Positions 12,900 to 25,094 of a stretch of 64,000 nucleotides of DNA are shown one piece after another. Each line of letters begins with the position of its first letter. The first letter of the stretch is position 1. The notes under the pieces were generated by a model. It was not told where the DNA came from. It saw nothing but the letters and a program-made list of their open reading frames with translations, and searched no databases. A program made the position numbers and the translations under genes. The stretch is from Rusavskia elegans (lineage: Eukaryota; Ascomycota; Lecanoromycetes; Teloschistales; Teloschistaceae): the NCBI GenBank assembly GCA_011316305.1, contig SAUG01000058.1, forward strand, positions 248,001 through 312,000, read 5' to 3'.

Positions 12900-15800
12900 T
12901 ATTATTATTTAAGGTTTAGAATATTTTCGGGTCTTTAAACCTAAGCGCTATATAAAAAGCCTCGAATTTACTTTTATCTAGGGCTTTAGTAAACCTATTA
13001 ATAACTATTTACTCTATTAGAATATACTAAAGGTTAATAATTTTATTAGCGACTTTCTTCTATAGGAACTTAATATAAATATTAATATATTTAGTACAGC
13101 TATAGAACTAAGGGTTTTTAGCGAGGGTAATAGCGCCCTAATTATTACTATAGAGGGTTACTATATCTAGAGTAGTATTTAGATCCTACTCGTCGATTAA
13201 TAGCTAATTTAGGATATAATTTAACTAAATAGCCTCTTTAGTAGCTCTAGTTTCTCTATCTAATTCTATTTTAGTAGTTAATATAGCTATAGTTACTTAC
13301 CGCTTAGATAACTAGCTAATAGTACCGGATCTAATATTAAAAATATATCTAGAAGTAGAGTAATAGGTTTTATAATTATCTATCTAATCGGCGTCGGTAT
13401 ACCCCCGAAGCTTTTATAGGTCGCCTCTATAGATAAAAGTAAAGTAAGCTATTCTATATAGGTATTTAAAGATTCTAGTAACGGTATTCTAGTAGTAGTT
13501 TATAGAGTTAGATAAATATCGACTAATAATAGAGACGGCGAAAATAATATCGGAGTAGGTTCTAAATATAGTATATATTAAGGAGCTAATAGCGCTCTAA
13601 TATTTATATTTTATCGGTAGGAAGTAGTTCTAATTAACGGGAATAGTTTCTAAATAAAGGCCGGAATCTATAGAAATAGAAATATTATTTTTATAGATAG
13701 CGAAGCTATAATTTTTTAGAATTTATTTAATATAGATAGTTTAGCTTAACTAAATAGTACGGAGTTCCCGGTTTCTAATAATCTTTATACCGACGTAGAA
13801 GTTAATAGGGCCTAGATCTAATATTTAAAAATATTTATTTAGATATATTTTAATATTATTAAAGTCTTAATAACTAGCGCTATATAGAAAGATATCGTTA
13901 ATATAAACGCCGATAATAATTATACTATTATAAAAGATACTATAATCGGATTCTAAAGATTTAAAGCCGATAATAGTAAAAAACTTAGTAAAGTAGTAGT
14001 ACTAGACTTAAAATAACTATTTAAGATTATAAAAGGCTTTCCGAAGTTTATATATTATATTAGAGTCGCTAAAACCAGTAGGATATTATACGTAGATAAT
14101 CTTATTAATATAACCGTAGAGGAAGGCCGTTTTAATATCTATTTAATCGAGCTCTAGGTTATAGGCGGTAGCTATAGCGAAGATAGCTTTATATAATATT
14201 AGCTTAATAACGGAAGTAAAGGTTTTATTAAAATCGACGCCGGCTTCCTATTTAAAGCTATAAACGACCTAGTAAATTTTAAAGCGCGTAATCTTATTAT
14301 CGGCGTCCCTTTTAATCTTATATATCTATTTACCCCCTAGGAGATATTTTATAGAAGGTAGTAATACTTTAGTATATAGTATCTATATATTATTTAGTTC
14401 TAATAATACTAGTTTTTCTTCTATAGCTTTATACTATTCGTCGGTATAGAGTAAATCTATAGCCTCTTTATATAACTAGGGTTTAGAAAGGTCTAATATA
14501 GTATCTTTTTTTATAGTATTAATAAATATATAGATATTTATAATTAGATCTAATAAGGAATAATCGTAATTATCTAGTACCCGGAGTTCGGGGTAGTTAT
14601 ATAGGATTTTAATAAGGGATTAAGTAGTACGGTCGGTCTACGGGCGAGATATAATAATCTAAAGACGGGGCGGTAATTTATTAGAATTTAATTCGGAATT
14701 ATTAACCTTAGTAATATAAAGTCTAGTAGGTAGGTTAGCCGGTAAAGGAGTTTAACTATAGGTAAGAGGAATCTAATAAAGTATCGGGAGAGCTATTAGT
14801 TTAGATATTAAAAAAAGATTACTAGATTACGGTTATAATCTCCTAGGATTAGACCCCCTATTAGTACGCTGCCGTTTCTGCAGGGGCTACTATTAAAGTT
14901 TATTTTCTAATTTTTCTAATTCCTATAGATCTAATAAATCTAGGTTTTAACCTATTTTTTTAAATACTACAGAAGAGATACGAATAATTTTATTCTAAAG
15001 GTTTAATAGCTTATAGATAGTATCGCTAAAATAACCGACTAAAATATATTTATAGCTCCGATTATAGAACTTCCGAATCTTTTTACTATATATTAGATAC
15101 GCTGCGGAACCTAGAATATAGAATCGGTTTAAATCTAGAGGTTTACTATACTTTTTTTTATATAGGGTTATACTTAATTTACTACTAGATAACCGGAAGT
15201 ATAGGAAGATAATAGCTTTAATAAATAGCGGCTAATATTTCTTACTAAAGCCGCTATAAACTAATATAGGATAGGCTTTATATATTAGTATCTACCTAAA
15301 ATATTCGGATATACTATTCTATTATAGATTATTAGGTACGGTAGGTTCCTACTAGATATTTTTATTAGTAAAGCTTTTAGATATAATATAACTCCTAAAT
15401 TCGTTATCGCTACGAAAATATTTAACGACGAAGACGCCTTTTTTATTATAGGCGTAGAAGTAGTTCTAGTATTCTAGGGTTTTAGGAACGTCTTTTAATT
15501 TAGTTATAAAGATACTATACTTCTAGGTATTATTATTTAGAAAGGTAAAGATATATTAGCTCCTATTATATACGACTAGAACCTTACCCTCTCGAATAGG
15601 ACCTATATAATTAGCGTAAATAAAATCTATAGGGCTGCTACCGGGGCAGATATAGCCCCTATAAAGCTGATTATATTACTTATCTAGAATATAAGCTTCG
15701 TAGAAATCGGATTTAGATTTAAAGACCTTAGATAGGTTAATTCCTATAGATATATTCGCTAATTTATATAAATTCCAGTTACTAAAATATCTAAGCCGGG

Positions 15801-18000
15801 TATACTAGATACTTTCTACCTCTACCGATATTTTAATATAGGCCTTTAAGGCTATATTAGATATTAATAAAGATAAAAACGAAGATAGAAAAGAAAAGGA
15901 AGAAAAAATAGAAGAAGATTTTATAGGGCCGCGCTATATAGTATTAATATTTAGTAGGAATAGACCTTCGTATATATAGATAGTTAACGTTAAATCCGGA
16001 GTACTAAAACTAAAGCTAAAGCTAGAATATTTAATAATTATTTTAACGCCTATCTTCTTAATTTATAATATTAATAGTAGATTAACGCCGGACCTAGAGG
16101 TATAAAGGATATTATAGAATTCTATAGGGCGGTATTTATTATCAATAAAGTAATTAAATATAATAGTACCTTTAGCGATTAGTCGGGGGCTAACGGCGTT
16201 CCTAATACCGGTTATAAGTTTATTCTAGATAGGTCTTATAGTAGATTCGATAAAAAAGTACCGCTAGAAGGTAGTATAATAGTTATAGGTATAGTCGAAT
16301 ATCTAACCGTTAGTAAAGTTAAGTTTATTTAATAAAGCCGATAAAGCTGTAGAAATAAAAGTTATAAAGCTAAAATTAGTAGAAGCCGGTACTATTATAA
16401 TAAAGTTTAGTAACTTTTTAGACTTAGTAGGTTTATCTTTAGATTTATTATCTTTAGATTTATTATTTTTACTATCTTTACTATCTTTTCTTTTACTGCC
16501 TTTATTTTTATTATCGCTATTACCCTTCTAGCGTTTACTACTACTATTTTTCTATTTATCTACTATCTAAACCTTTTTTAATTTAGGATATAAACTATAG
16601 TAGATATTCTTTATATAGCCGTCTCGGTTATAGTAGAAATAGTAATCGACTTTAATAACTCGCTTATTCGGGTTATTTATAGATAGGAAGGCTTTAGTTC
16701 TAGTAATAGTAGACTTAGTACTACTACGTTAGCGATACTTCTTACTAATAGTAGTACTAATAGTTTTATCTAGAATAACTACCTTCTATTTTCGCCTATC
16801 TTTATCCCTAATAATAATATTATTTTAGATAAATAAAGTCTAGAAGTAGCTAAAAGAGGTACTAAGGCTCTAAAGGAATTTTAAAATAAAAAGGCTTTCT
16901 AAAATAATAACGCCTATAGCTAAGATCTTATTAGTAAACTTATAAAACTTAGCTACGTAGGCCTCTATATTCTCGAAGAAACTATTATAATAGAGGATAT
17001 CTAGCTAGGTATCGAGTTCTATAAGCTTACCGGTACTATAGATTCTATATTATATCTAGAATTTATCTAGTATCTTTTTAGTATCTAATATAATATCTTT
17101 AATAAGATTTTTAATATTAGTACTATAGATTATTTTAATTACTATATAGACGCGTTCTATATATTCTTCCTTATACTCGGAGATACCCGGAAGTAGAAGG
17201 CCTTTAATAGCGGCTCGGAGGTTATTAAAAATATAGTAAGCTATAATATCTTCTTCCTAGTTCTTATAGTCTAAGCGGGTTTCGAGTTTCGGAACTATAT
17301 TAATAGGGTAACCGGAACCTTCTAGTTTAATATTATCTATAATTAGTATAGAAGTAGATATATTGCCGAGCTTAGTACTAGACTAAATTAGAATTCTATA
17401 AAAAGTAGTACTATAAAAATCGGATATAATAGAGGATCTAGACGGTAAGTAGCCTAGAAGAATAATAATTTCGAAGCCGAATAAGTTACTCGGGCTTAGA
17501 AATATCGGAAGGGAACTAAAAGCTATAAAGAGGTCCAGGTCGTCTTTAAATATAATAGAAGGTAATATCGATAGATAATAATTAGAGTCCGGGTATAGGT
17601 AGCCCTAAATAGTAAAGTCGATTTACTATTAGTTATAGAAGAGCCTATAGTTTTCGATAGAAAATTAGAAGTTATAGGCGGTTTAGCTTACCCGGAGGTT
17701 ATTAGGTAGTCTTTAAAAGAAACGTTATTTAAAACTTTTAAGATTACGAGGATTAGTATAAGGCCTTAATAATAATAATAATATAGAGGTAGATATAAGG
17801 TTTAGAATAGGTTAGGTAAAACTTTAAAAAGTAAAACGATATAATAATAGTCCTTAGTAATAAATAGGAGGCTTCGAGTTCTTATACTACTTAGGACCAG
17901 ATAATATAGCTAGTAAAACTAAGGCTAGGCTCGATAGTTCTAAGTTTTAGAGGCGAACGGTAGTTAGTTTAAAAGTAGTAGATACTCGCTTAGACCGTTA
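12900..18000 (-). pseudogene. Copia gag-pol relic in E4 (Gag, integrase, reverse transcriptase, RNase H)
   Basis: Reading the minus strand, the order is copia-type. (1) A gag zinc-knuckle relic at 16,600-16,641 reads Y-F-Y-Y-N-R-D-G-Y-I-K-N-I-Y, i.e. CX2CX4HX4C with all ligands turned to Tyr. (2) An integrase core near 15,390-15,420 reads YFRSDNEFRS, then EPTVPNN and KKYWPL-like text. (3) A post-integrase segment contains LGSAAYLIYSKKIRKF. (4) Reverse transcriptase has WYKAIEE-like and KTAFLYG (14,113-14,130) motifs, with a YVDD-box relic reading YIND at 13,894-13,905. (5) RNase H relics include YTDAD and the TKHI(D/N)I region near 13,000-13,400. Stops are TAG/TAA at expected Trp/Gln codons. 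The 3' end is placed near 12,900, where similarity to RNase H tails fades; gag start is approximate. Confidence 0.88.
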
Positions 18001-18593
18001 GGAGGTTAGGAAAAATACGATAGCTAGGAATATAGTTTACTAGCCCCCTATTTTATAGGGGTTCTAGCCTATATTAAGTTAGTTAGGTAGTTATTTCCTA
18101 TATTTATTTATAATAGCTAGCAGCTATAGGATATACGCCGATAACTAGCGTTAGCTAGGCGGCAGGATATAAGACTAATAATTATAAAGATCTGATTTTA
18201 AAGGCCTAATTACCGTATCTAGTATAATATTCCTATAGTAATATATCTATACGTAGTAAATTAGCGATTTAATAGTTCTACCCGAAAGTAAAGAAGTTAG
18301 TAGTTTAAGTAGCTAAAAGGGGTTATAAAGTAAAATAAAAAGGGTCTATTTAGCTATTTATAATTTCGGCAGTTACCGGGGTACTTATAGGTAGTAATAT
18401 AACTATAGACTTCGTCGTTCGCCGTATTAGATACTTTATATAGTTTAATAATATATATCGGATCTATTAAAAGGTAGATAGGAAAGAAGACTCGATAAAG
18501 ATATAAAGAAATTAAATATAAAGATATAATACTCGCGAATAACGATAATAACTATTATAAATTAACTCGGCTAGAGCTTCCGGGTTTATAACC

Positions 18594-18769
18594 TGTTGAA
18601 ATTATATATATAAAATATTAAGCTTAATTTACTAAGGTAGGCTTTCGCCTAGACTAAGTATATAAAAAGGAGGTAGCAGGGCCTTGGCGCCGAGAGCTAC
18701 TAGGCCTAATCGGTACTAGCGCCCTTAGTATCTTGGTACAGCTGTTATGCGTAACACGTACTTCTAACA
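18594..18769 (-). repeat. E4 5' LTR
   Basis: This LTR starts TGTTGAAATT and ends CTTCTAACA. It is followed by the right AAAAT duplication at 18,770-18,774 and preceded, as read on plus, by the reverse of the putative primer-binding site. Confidence 0.9.
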
Positions 18770-21700
18770 AAAATAAAATAAGCCGTTTTATATAGATATT
18801 TAAAAATTCTAATAATAATATTCTAGTAGTAGTTTATAAAGTTAGATAAATATTAACTAATAATAGAAATGGTAAAAATATTATTAAAGCGGGTTCTAAA
18901 TATAGTATATATTATAAAGCTAATAATATTCTAATAATTATATTTTATCGATAGAAAGTATTTCTAATCGATAGAAATAATTTCTAAATAAAAACCGGAA
19001 TTTATAGAAATAGAAATATTATTTTTATAAATAGTAAAACGAAAATTTTTTAGTATCTATTTAATATAGATAGTTTAGTTTAACTTAATAGTATAGAGTT
19101 TCCGATTTCTAATATTTTTATACCGAAATAGAAATTAATAGAATCTAAATCTAATATTAAAAAATATTTATTTAGATAAATCTAAATATTATTAAAATCC
19201 TAATAACTAGTACTATATAGAAGAATATTATTAATATAAACGCCGATAATAATCGTATAATTATAAAAAAGACTATAATCGGATTCTAGAAATTTAAAGC
19301 CGATAGTAGTAAAGAATTCTACGAAATAGTAGTACTAGATCTAAAATAACTATTTAAAACTATAAAAGGGTTTCCGGAATTTATATATTATATTAGATTG
19401 ACTAAAACCAGTAGTATATTATATATAGAAAAATTTATCTAAATAACTATAGATAAAGGTAGGTTTAATATCTATTTAATCGAGTATCAGGCCGTAGACG
19501 GTAGCTATAATAAAGATAACTTTATATAATATTAGTTTATTATTAGAAATAAATATTTTATTTAAATCGATACCGGCTTCCTATTTAATATTATAAATAA
19601 CCTAGCGACCTTTAAAATATATAATTTTACTATCGGCGTTCCTTTTAATCTTATATATCTATTGATTTTTAGGAGATATTTTATATAATATATTAATATC
19701 TTAGTGTATAGTATTTAAATAATATTTAGTTCTAATAATACTAGTTCTTTTTGTATAGTTTTATATTATTTATCGGTATAAAGTAATTCTATAGCCTCTT
19801 TATATAATTTAGGTTCGGAAGAATCTAATACTATATTTTTTTATAGTACTGATTAATATATTAATATTTATAATTAGGTCTAGCGAGGAATAATTATAAT
19901 TATCTAGTACCCGGAGTTTAGAATAATTTTATAGAACTTTAATAAAGGATTAGATAGTATAATCGGTTTATAGATAAGCTATAATAGTCTAAAAATAGGG
20001 CGGTAATATATCGGAATCGGAATCTAAATTCGAATTATTAATTTTAATAATATAAAGACTATTAGATAAATTAGCCGGTAATAGAATTTAACTATAGATA
20101 AAAAGAGTTTAGTAAAGTATTAAAATTTAGTAAAAGGAAGCAATTAGTTCTAATATTAATAGAAAGTTACTAGATTGAAACTATAATTTCCTAGAATTAG
20201 ACTTTCTATTAGTATACTACTATTTCCGCAGGGATTACTATTTACTTTTCGATTCTTCTATTTCTTTAAATACTATAAAAAAAGTATAGACGATTTTATT
20301 CGAAAGATTTCATAATTTATAGATAGTATTACTAAAAAAAACCGGTTAAAATAAATTTATAGCTTTAATTATGGAATTTCCGAATATTTTTACTATATAT
20401 TAGATATACTACGGAATCTAGAATAGAGAATTAATTTAAATCTATAGGTTTATTATATTCCTTTTTATATAGAATTATATCTAATTTACTACTAGATAAC
20501 CGAAAATATAAAAAAGTAGTAACTTTAAAAAATAGTAGCTAATATTTCTTATTAAAGCCGCTATAAACTAATATAGAATAGACTTTATATATTAGTATTT
20601 ACCTAAAGTATTTAGAGATACTATTTTATTATAGATTATTAAGTACCGTAAATTTCTAATAGATACCTTTATTAATAAAGCTTTTAAATATTATATAGCT
20701 CCTAAGTTCGTTATTACGATAGAAATATTTAATAATAAAGACGCCTTTTTTATTATAGGCGCAGAAGTAGTTCTAGTTTTCGAATATTTTAGAGCCGTCT
20801 TTTATTTTAGTTATATAGATACCGTACTTCTAGGTATTATTATTTAGAAAAGTAAGAATATATTAGCTCCTATTATATACTACTAGAACTATATTTATTT
20901 AAATAGGTCCTATATAGTTCGTATTAACAAAATCTATAAAAATACTACTAGAGCGGATACAGCTTCTATAAAGCTATTTATATTATTTACCTAGAATATA
21001 AATTTTCTAGAAATCGGATTTAGATTTAGAGATTTTAAATAGATTAATTTCTATAGATATATTCGCTAGTTTATATAAATTCTAGTTAGTTAGATATCTA
21101 AACCGGGTATATTAAATACTTTCTACTTTTACCGATATTTCGGCGAGGGCCTTTAAAACTATATCGGGTATTAATAAAAATAAAAATAAAAATAGAAAAA
21201 AAATAAAAGAAGATTTTATAGGGCTGCGCTATATAGTATTAATATTTAATAGGAATAGACTTTTATATATTTAGATAGTTAATATTAAATCCGGAATACT
21301 AAAATTTAAACTATAGCTATAGTCTTTAATAATTATTTTATCGCCTATCTTCTAAATTTATAATATTAATAGAAAATTAATACCGGATCTAAAGGTATAA
21401 AAGACGTTATAGAATTCTATAGGACGGTATCTACTATTAATAAAGTTATTAAATATAATAGTATCTTTAGCGATCGGTCGGGAGCTAAGAGTACTATTAA
21501 TACCGGTTATAGACTCGCTCTAAATAGATTTTATACTAAATTCGACGAAAAAAAACTACTAGAAAGTAGTATAATAGTTATAGATATAGTCGAATATTTA
21601 ACTATTAATAAAATCTAGTTTATTTAATAAAGCCGATAAAACCGTAGGAGCGAAAGTTATAAAGCTAAAGTTAGTAGAAGCCGCTACTACTATAATAAAA

Positions 21701-23869
21701 TTCAGTAATTTCTTAAACTTAGTAGATTTATCTTTAGATTTTTTATTTTTATTATTTTTATTATTTTTTACTATTTTTACTATCCTTTTCTTTACTACTT
21801 GTATTTTTATTACTATTATCTCTTTAGTATTTACTACTACAATTTTTCTATTATTCTATTATCTAAATTTTCCTTAATTTAGAATATAAACTATAGTAGG
21901 TTTCTTTTATATAGCTATTTCGGTTATAGTAGAAAAAGTAGTCGATTTTAATAACTTAATTATTCGGGTTATTTATAAATAGGAAAGTATTAATTCTAGT
22001 AATAATAGATTCGCTATTATTATATTAGTAATATTTCTTATAAATAGTAGTACTAATAGTTTTATCTAAAGTAACTATCTTCTATTTTTATTTATTCTTA
22101 TTACTAATAATAACGTTACTTTAAATAAATAAGGTCTAGAAATAGTTAAAAGCGACTTTAAAGTCCTAAAGGAATTTTAAAATAAAAAGGCTTTCTAAAA
22201 TAATAACGCCTATAGCTAAAGTTTTATTAATAAACTCGCGAAATTTAGCTATATAAACTTCTACGTTCTTAAAAGAACTATTATATTAGAAGGTATCTAG
22301 CCAGATATTAAGTTTTAAAAATCTTTTTAATATTTGATATAGTATTTTTAATACTATAGGTTGTCTAAATTATGATTTAGATATATTTTATCCGTTTTTT
22401 TTAATAATTTGAAAAAGCCGGAGATAAAGAACCTTTAGTAGCGGTCTATAATTCATATTATAGAGGTAGATATTATACTAAATTTAGTACTAGACTATAG
22501 AATACTATAAAGAATAGCTTTATAAAGAGAAGAATCTAAAAAAAGGTCTAGAAGTAAATACCCGGAAGGTATAATAACTTCGAAGCCGAATAAATTACTC
22601 GGGCTTAGAAATATTAAAAGGAAACTAAAAGCTATAAAAAGGTTCGGATTATTTTTAAATATAATAGAAAATAATTTTAATAAATAGTAATTAGAATCTA
22701 AGCGTAGACGGTTTTAGATAGTAAAATTAATTTACTATTAGTTATATAGAAGCCTATAGTTTTTAATAGAAAATTATAAATTATAGATAATTTAGTTTAC
22801 CCGGAGATTATTAGGTAGTTTCTGAAGAAAATATTATTTAAGATTTTTAAGGTTATAAGGAATAGTATAAAGTTTTAATATTAATAATATAGAAGCAGAT
22901 ATAAGATTTAGAATAGATTAGATAAAGTTTTAAAAATTAAAACGATATAATAATAGTCTTCAATAATAAATAGGAAGCTTCGAGTTCTTATACTATTTAG
23001 AATTAGATAATATAACTAGTTAAACCGGAAACTAGACTTAATAGTTCTAATTTTAGAAATAAAGTAATTAGTTTAAAAGTAGTAGAGACGAGTTTAGACT
23101 ATTAGAAGGTTAGAAAAAATATAATAGCTCTACTAGCCTCCTATTTTATAGAAATTCTAACCTATACTAAATTAGCTAGGCAGTCGCCTCTAATATTTAT
23201 TTATAATAACTAATATTAATATAACTATCTAGATTACTATAGAATATACGCCGATAACTAGCGTTAGCTAGGCGGCAGAATATAAAACTAATGATTATAA
23301 AGAACTAATTTTAAAGGCCTAACTACTATATTTAGTATAATATTCTTATAAAAGAATATCTTTATATTGTGGATAAGTTACTTAATAGTTCTATTTAAAA
23401 ATAAAACAATTAGTAATTTAAACGACTAGAAGATATTATAAAGTGAAATAAAAAAATTCTATTTAGCTATTTATAATTTCGGTAGTTACCGGGGTATTTA
23501 TAGATAGATAGTAATATAACTATGGATTTTATTATTCGCTATATTAGATATTTTATACGGTTTAATAATATATATCGGATCTATTAAAGGTCAGAAAGAA
23601 AAAAAAATTAATAAAAATATAAAGGAAATAAATATAAATATATAATACTCGCGAATAATAATAATAATTATTATAAACTAATTCGGCTATTCTATTAAAA
23701 TTATATATATAGAATATCAAGCTAAATTTACTAAAGTAGGCTTTCGCCTAAACTAAATATATAAAAAGGAGGTAGCAGAGCTTTAGCGCCTAGATCTACT
23801 AGGCCTGATCGGCACTAGCGCCCTTAGCGCCTTAATACAGCTATTTATACGTAGTACGTACTTCCAACG
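18770..23869 (-). mobile_element. Copia copy E3, right part with 5' LTR
   Basis: The sequence resumes exactly where 11,148 stopped (AAAATAAAATAAGCC) and continues colinear with E1 to the LTR at 23,693-23,869. Compared with E1 and E4, about 17 bp covering the putative primer-binding site next to the LTR are missing. The flanking pentamers are AAAAA (8923-8927) and AAAAG (23,870-23,874), a near match consistent with a mutated duplication. Confidence 0.85.
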
Positions 23870-24173
23870 AAAAGTATATATATTAATATTCCGGATAAAG
23901 ATTTTAATTCCTTTAATAAAAAATAATTTCTTACAATAGCGGTTATATTACTTTATCTATTAGTCTATAACCTTTTACTATTAATCTTTTTAATAATCTC
24001 TACTTTTTCATAACTAATCTACTCTTTTAGTTGCTAGAGATACCTTCCTTTTAGGGTTTCTATCCTCGGAAATCTAATCTAGATAAAATATATAGCCTTT
24101 TAGAAATTTATTTAGACTTTTACTAGTAGAGACGTATTCACTATTATTATATACGAATATCGCTATTAAAAAT
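23870..24173. other. Unassigned AT-rich spacer between two copia LTRs
   Basis: This is about 300 bp of RIP-like sequence with no match to the copia family or other repeats in the window. It ends in AAAAT immediately before the inverted LTR. It is probably pre-insertion target DNA or an unknown older element. Confidence 0.5.
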
Positions 24174-24390
24174 TATTGGAAATACGTATTACATATAACA
24201 GCTGTGCTAAAGCGTTAAAGGCGCTAGTATCGATCGGATCTAGTAGTTCTAGGCGTTAAAGCTCTATTACTTTCTTTTTATATATTTAGTTCAAGCGAAA
24301 GTCTACTTTAGTAAATTAAGTTTAATATTTTATATATATAATTTCTATAGGCTATAAATCTAGAAATTCTGGCCGAGTTAGTTTATAATA
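24174..24390 (+). mobile_element. Inverted copia 5' LTR with stub of leader
   Basis: The reverse complement of the family LTR spans 24,174-24,349 (starting TATTGGAAATACG). About 40 bp of leader follow, in the order expected for a plus-strand copy (GGCTATAAATC, a mutated primer-site region). The rest is cut off by the inverted-repeat element at 24,391. Confidence 0.75.
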
Positions 24391-25085
24391 TTTATTTATA
24401 CGATTAATTATTCGGATTTTGATTTTAGTCTTTTACGATTCTAACGCTAGAGGCGCTAAACCGATTAGATTACGTAATTATTTAGTATTCAAGTATTTTA
24501 CCGAAAACTCGAATTAAGGACTCCCGAAGGAGCTAGATCTGGACTAAAACCTAGAAGGAAACCGTAATCTATTTAACTTTATTAATTAACTTAATTAAGT
24601 TCGATCGATCGGGCTAGGCCGAGACGATCTACTAACTAGGCCCTCTATATTTTTAAACTCTATAAAAATCGACTTAGTCGATAGAAAAAACTTAAGTATT
24701 AGGTTTACCTCCGAAGGATTCGAACCCCCGACCCGCCGGATTAACTCCGCTAACTCCGAAGAGCGCTGGATCTGCTGGGCCTCCCGGTTACGCAGCGTTG
24801 CCGCTGCGCCACCAGGCCATATAGAGTTTATATAGAAATTATATAGAGAGATTATTTGGAGGATTATCTCGGCCTAGCTTATTCTAATCGAACTATTTTA
24901 ATAATTTACTACGGTTTCTCTCTAGGTTTTAGTCTAGATCTAGCTTCTTCGGAAGTCTTATATTAAGTTCGCGGTAAATATTTAAGTCTAAATAATAACG
25001 TAATTCAATCGAATAGTACTTCCAGTACTAATTCGTTAAAGACAATCAAAAATCCGAATGATTAAATCGTATATATATACAGACT
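24391..25085. mobile_element. Palindromic element: about 250-bp inverted repeats around a tRNA-like core
   Basis: The left arm (about 24,391-24,660) starts TATACGATTAATTATTCGG. It is repeated in inverted orientation at about 24,830-25,085, whose reverse complement starts TATACGATTTAATCATTCGG. Between them lies the tRNA-like head at 24,700-24,818 on the minus strand. The same left arm plus head, without the inverted right arm, occurs at 45,657-46,108, and with a 0.95-kb insert at 39,706-41,102. Confidence 0.65.
24700..24818 (-). repeat. tRNA-like Pol III head (copy A)
   Basis: On the minus strand it starts GGCCTGGTGGCGCAGCGG, an A-box match (TGGCGCAGCGG at 24,811-24,801). A perfect B-box, GGTTCGAATCC, lies at 24,726-24,716. 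The box spacing is about 40 nt longer than in a standard tRNA. The 5' and 3' arms (GGCCTGG versus GGAGGTA) cannot form an acceptor stem, so this is a tRNA-derived head of a mobile element rather than a tRNA gene. Confidence 0.7.
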
Positions 25086-25094
25086 TTCTATTAT

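Larger units (their letters stand above)
11149..18769 (-). mobile_element. Complete nested Ty1/copia LTR retrotransposon, copy E4
   Basis: This 7621-bp element has LTRs at 11,149-11,324 and 18,594-18,769 (176 bp each) and a perfect 5-bp target duplication AAAAT. It is the best preserved copy. The sequence inside the right LTR, read on the minus strand, starts GGTTATAAACCCGG. That resembles the copia-type primer site complementary to the anticodon arm of initiator tRNA-Met after G-to-A changes (inference). Gag-pol relics occupy about 12,900-18,000 on the minus strand. The left 1.5 kb carries an open frame on the opposite strand. E4 interrupts E3. Confidence 0.92.

Noticed and set aside
14086..14103. 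Plus-strand LYVDN, resembling a reverse-transcriptase YVDD box
   Set aside because: The minus strand here encodes the real RT relic (KTAFLYG at 14,113-14,130 and YIND at 13,894-13,905 in copia order); the plus reading is a chance shadow.
24700..24818. A functional tRNA gene
   Set aside because: A- and B-boxes are good but the acceptor arms do not pair, the spacing is too long, and the unit recurs as part of a mobile family.
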